Below are positions 62,579 through 64,000 of a stretch of DNA of 64,000 nucleotides, piece by piece. This DNA comes from Siccirubricoccus phaeus (GTDB lineage Bacteria > Pseudomonadota > Alphaproteobacteria > Acetobacterales > Acetobacteraceae). The translations under genes and the position numbers were made by a program. The notes under the pieces were generated by a model. The model was not told the origin of the DNA. It was given only the letters and a program-made list of their open reading frames with translations, and did no database searches. The stretch is from the NCBI RefSeq assembly GCF_008360935.1, contig NZ_SRXO01000029.1, positions 1-64,000 on the forward strand, written 5' to 3'. Numbering within the stretch: position 1 is the stretch's first letter; every line of letters begins with the position of its first letter.

Positions 62579-62653
62579 GGGCCGCGCGTGGCGGCGGTCA
62601 AGGCCGCTGCGCGCCGCCTGCGGCGCAGCCTCGACCGCCGCCACGCGCGGCCC
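62579..62653. repeat. Large nested inverted repeat (25-bp arms)
   Basis: Arms at 62579-62603 and 62629-62653 match over 24 of 25 bp. The 25-nt centre contains a further CTGCGC/GCGCAG hairpin. It lies right behind the thioesterase stop and is a strong terminator candidate on RNA. Bases 62654-62814 show no gene I recognise. Confidence 0.8.
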
Positions 62654-62814
62654 GTGCGCGGATTCAGGCCGGGACGGGGAAACGGCCCAAAAAGGGGAAA
62701 GCCGCAGAAAACCTGGGGCCGGCGCGCGCTTGGTTGCCCTTGTATCCCACGCCGTATCCCATCTGGGAATGTCGTCTGGCATCTCCGGGCATCCTTCTGG
62801 GTCAAAGCGGACGC

Positions 62815-62829
62815 GAACATAGATAGAAC
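62815..62829 (+). promoter_or_regulatory. LexA-type SOS box (GAAC-N7-GAAC)
   Basis: GAAC-ATAGATA-GAAC, the direct-repeat LexA site of alphaproteobacteria, with the favoured A after each half (GAACA...GAACA) and an AT-rich spacer. It is 61 bp upstream of the extensin-like gene start. The surrounding bases are the most AT-rich in the region, in line with a promoter. Confidence 0.65.
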
Positions 62830-62889
62830 ATAGAGGCGGAGGAAGGCCCCTGTCCGCAGGCATCCGCACCTGCCCGCAGGCTGGGCAAA

Positions 62890-63594
62890 TTGCCCGTCCG
62901 CCCCCACCTTCCGCCGGTGCGCACCTCACTGGCCCTTCTGCTGCTGGCAGGGTTTGCGATGCTCTCGCTGCGGTATCTTCCGCCGGCGTGGGACCCCCGC
63001 GCCCCGCTCGACCTGCGATCGGAGCCCAGCCCGGTCCTGGACCTGAAGCTCTGGTGGCTCAGGCAGAGCCCGAACGCCTGCTTCGCCGCCTTTGAGGCAT
63101 CCGGCATTGCCATCGTGAGGGTGCCCGACCGACCGTCGGATGCTGGCTGCGAGGTTGAGAACGCCGTTCTGCTCCCCGCTGGCTCGGCAGTCACGCCGCG
63201 GCAACCGGTAGCCACGTGCCGCCTGGCTGCGGCTTGGATGCTGTTCGAGCGAAATACGTTGCAGCCGGCGGCCCGCATGCACCTGGGGACGGAGGTATCG
63301 GCCGTCCGCCACCTGGGGACCTACAACTGCCGGAACATCAACCACGCCCTGTCAGGCCGGCGAAGCCAGCATGCCAACGCCAACGCGATCGATGTCGCCG
63401 CATTCGTCCTCCGGGGCGGTCGGGAGATCAGCCTGTCGCGGGATTGGAGCCGCGCCGGCCCGGAGGCGGCCTTCCTTCATGCCGTGCGCGATGGAGCATG
63501 TCGCTGGTTCAGAGGCGTCCTCAGCCCGGACTACAACCCGGCACACCAGAGCCACTTCCACTTCGACATGGGGCCATGGCGGAGTTGCAGGTGA
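62890..63594 (+). CDS. Extensin-like C-terminal family protein
   Basis: A 234-residue protein with an N-terminal hydrophobic segment (about 12-30, TSLALLLLAGFAMLSL). The extensin-like domain follows: CRLAAAWMLFERNTLQPAA, HLGTYNCRNIN, SQHANANAIDVAAFVLRGG (about 155-173) and HQSHFHFDMG (about 219-228). The SxHxxxxAxD and HFH layout recalls zinc D-Ala-D-Ala carboxypeptidases, so a cell-wall role is plausible. The start is TTG 62890 or GTG 62920. A LexA-type box lies upstream. Codon bias is weaker than in the neighbours. Confidence 0.88.
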   Translation: MPVRPHLPPVRTSLALLLLAGFAMLSLRYLPPAWDPRAPLDLRSEPSPVLDLKLWWLRQSPNACFAAFEASGIAIVRVPDRPSDAGCEVENAVLLPAGSAVTPRQPVATCRLAAAWMLFERNTLQPAARMHLGTEVSAVRHLGTYNCRNINHALSGRRSQHANANAIDVAAFVLRGGREISLSRDWSRAGPEAAFLHAVRDGACRWFRGVLSPDYNPAHQSHFHFDMGPWRSCR

Positions 63595-63597
63595 CGC

Positions 63598-63639
63598 TAG
63601 AGCGGTTTCACGCTGACTGTGCAGCCCGAAACCGCTCTA
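63598..63639 (+). repeat. TAGAGC element, 42-bp class
   Basis: 42 bp from TAGAGCGGTTTCAC to GAAACCGCTCTA with perfect 12-bp pairing of the ends (TAGAGCGGTTTC / GAAACCGCTCTA). It starts 3 nt after the extensin-like stop. Same length and left end as 19081-19122. Confidence 0.85.
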
Positions 63640-63651
63640 GCTTATGGGTTG

Positions 63652-63702
63652 TAGAGCAGATTCACGCCTCCGGGCGATGCCACCCTCCGGCGATCTGCTC
63701 TA
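63652..63702 (-). repeat. TAGAGC element, 51-bp class, copy 3
   Basis: 51 bp, orientation as in 53624-53674 and opposite to 28814-28864, with intact TAGAGC/GCTCTA ends. It lies 12 nt from the 42-bp element, so the two classes are found side by side. Confidence 0.87.
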
Positions 63703-63753
63703 GCGCAACCGGTCAGGTGTTGCCATCCGGAGCCGCATGGGCACCATTGCGCC

Positions 63754-64000
63754 ATGACACCGACGCCCTTCGACGCCACCCTGGACGTCTCCCCCAGCCG
63801 GATTGCCGGGGCCGGCCTGACGGGCCGGGAGGACGAGGTAAGGGAGGCCGTCCGGGCAACGGTGGAAGCCATGCCGGGCGCCTTCTGGATCAGCGTGGAG
63901 GCTGGCGCCACGATCCCCAGCAGAATTCCATGGCGCACACTCTACCGGCGGGGGAGAGGCGGGGCGCAGACCGGCCCGGAAGGCGCGCCTGCCCGGGGTC
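63754..64000 (+). CDS. Hypothetical protein, truncated by window edge
   Basis: An open frame starts at ATG 63754 (MTPTPFDATLDVSPSRIAGA) and runs off the end after 82 codons. LTGREDEVREAVRATVEAMPGAFWISVEAGA suggests a folded alpha/beta start, but I recognise no family. The later part is Arg/Gly-rich and may not be coding. It is preceded by two TAGAGC elements and about 50 bp of intergenic DNA. Confidence 0.4.
   Translation, partial: MTPTPFDATLDVSPSRIAGAGLTGREDEVREAVRATVEAMPGAFWISVEAGATIPSRIPWRTLYRRGRGGAQTGPEGAPARG

Overview
The window reads as a chromosomal segment of a very high-GC alphaproteobacterium, most likely family Acetobacteraceae (Roseomonas-like). This is inferred from strong GC bias at third codon positions, several Bug/TctC solute receptors without their permeases, split glycyl-tRNA synthetase (glyQ/glyS), three-part PntAA-PntAB-PntB transhydrogenase, and a GAAC-N7-GAAC LexA-type site as used in alphaproteobacteria. 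No rRNA, tRNA, CRISPR array, prophage or replication origin was seen. Most genes are core metabolism or environmental transport.

Layout. 1-5200: a Bug receptor, a two-subunit TPP decarboxylase, then ethanolamine ammonia-lyase eutBC overlapping an ArfB-type ribosome-rescue gene. 5200-9100: yghU-like glutathione transferase, SDR dehydrogenase, S49 peptidase, SnoaL-like protein. 9100-15600: glyQ, a vapBC toxin-antitoxin pair, glyS and ppdK on one strand. 15700-25800: a haloperoxidase-like hydrolase divergent from an OhrR/MarR regulator, a SPOR-like protein, a RutB-like amidohydrolase, a cNMP-binding protein, the pnt operon, an EEP-family enzyme, an SLT lipoprotein with a tandem-repeat tail, and a YciF-like protein. 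26000-32100: alaS, a transposase relic, then on the minus strand pyrE - parD - frameshifted parE - peptide-binding protein. 32100-46300: ELM1-like protein, MsrQ, Bcr/CflA transporter, FkbM methyltransferase, purC divergent from a tartrate/malate dehydrogenase, an HWE histidine kinase divergent from a Bug receptor, an AhpD-like protein followed by an ECF41 sigma factor, gltA. 46400-58500: nuclease-like protein, CHAD protein with SixA, fasciclin protein, metallophosphoesterase, GNAT, VOC, creatininase, Bug receptor, DUF6134, and a nuclease-helicase coupled to a DMT transporter. 58500-64000: peptide-binding protein, DUF, Gfo/Idh/MocA oxidoreductase plus hotdog thioesterase, extensin-like protein behind a LexA-type box, and an incomplete gene at the edge.

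The most striking content lies between the genes. Nearly every longer intergenic gap holds one of a few recurring structured element families, usually directly behind a stop codon and sometimes supplying it. (i) A three-hairpin element of about 95 bp with a conserved linker (CTCGCRCRGC) follows four unrelated genes. (ii) Palindromic elements share the ends TAGAGC/GCTCTA and occur in fixed size classes: 105 bp (four copies, one of them 103 bp), 51 bp (three copies), 42 bp (two copies). (iii) A GC-rich 3' element around a CCCCGGACCCCGG core occurs six times. (iv) A roughly 115-bp double-hairpin element occurs twice. Short tandem repeats, several in frame within coding sequence, add to this. Together they suggest families of mobile or amplifying 3'-end modules that act as terminators or mRNA-end structures. 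This is the best candidate here for something undescribed.

Functional links that can be inferred: translation (glyQS, alaS, ArfB), redox and NADPH supply (pnt, YghU, MsrQ, AhpD-like with ECF41, OhrR with hydrolase), central carbon (ppdK, gltA, dmlA), nucleotide synthesis (pyrE, purC) and uptake of organic acids and peptides.
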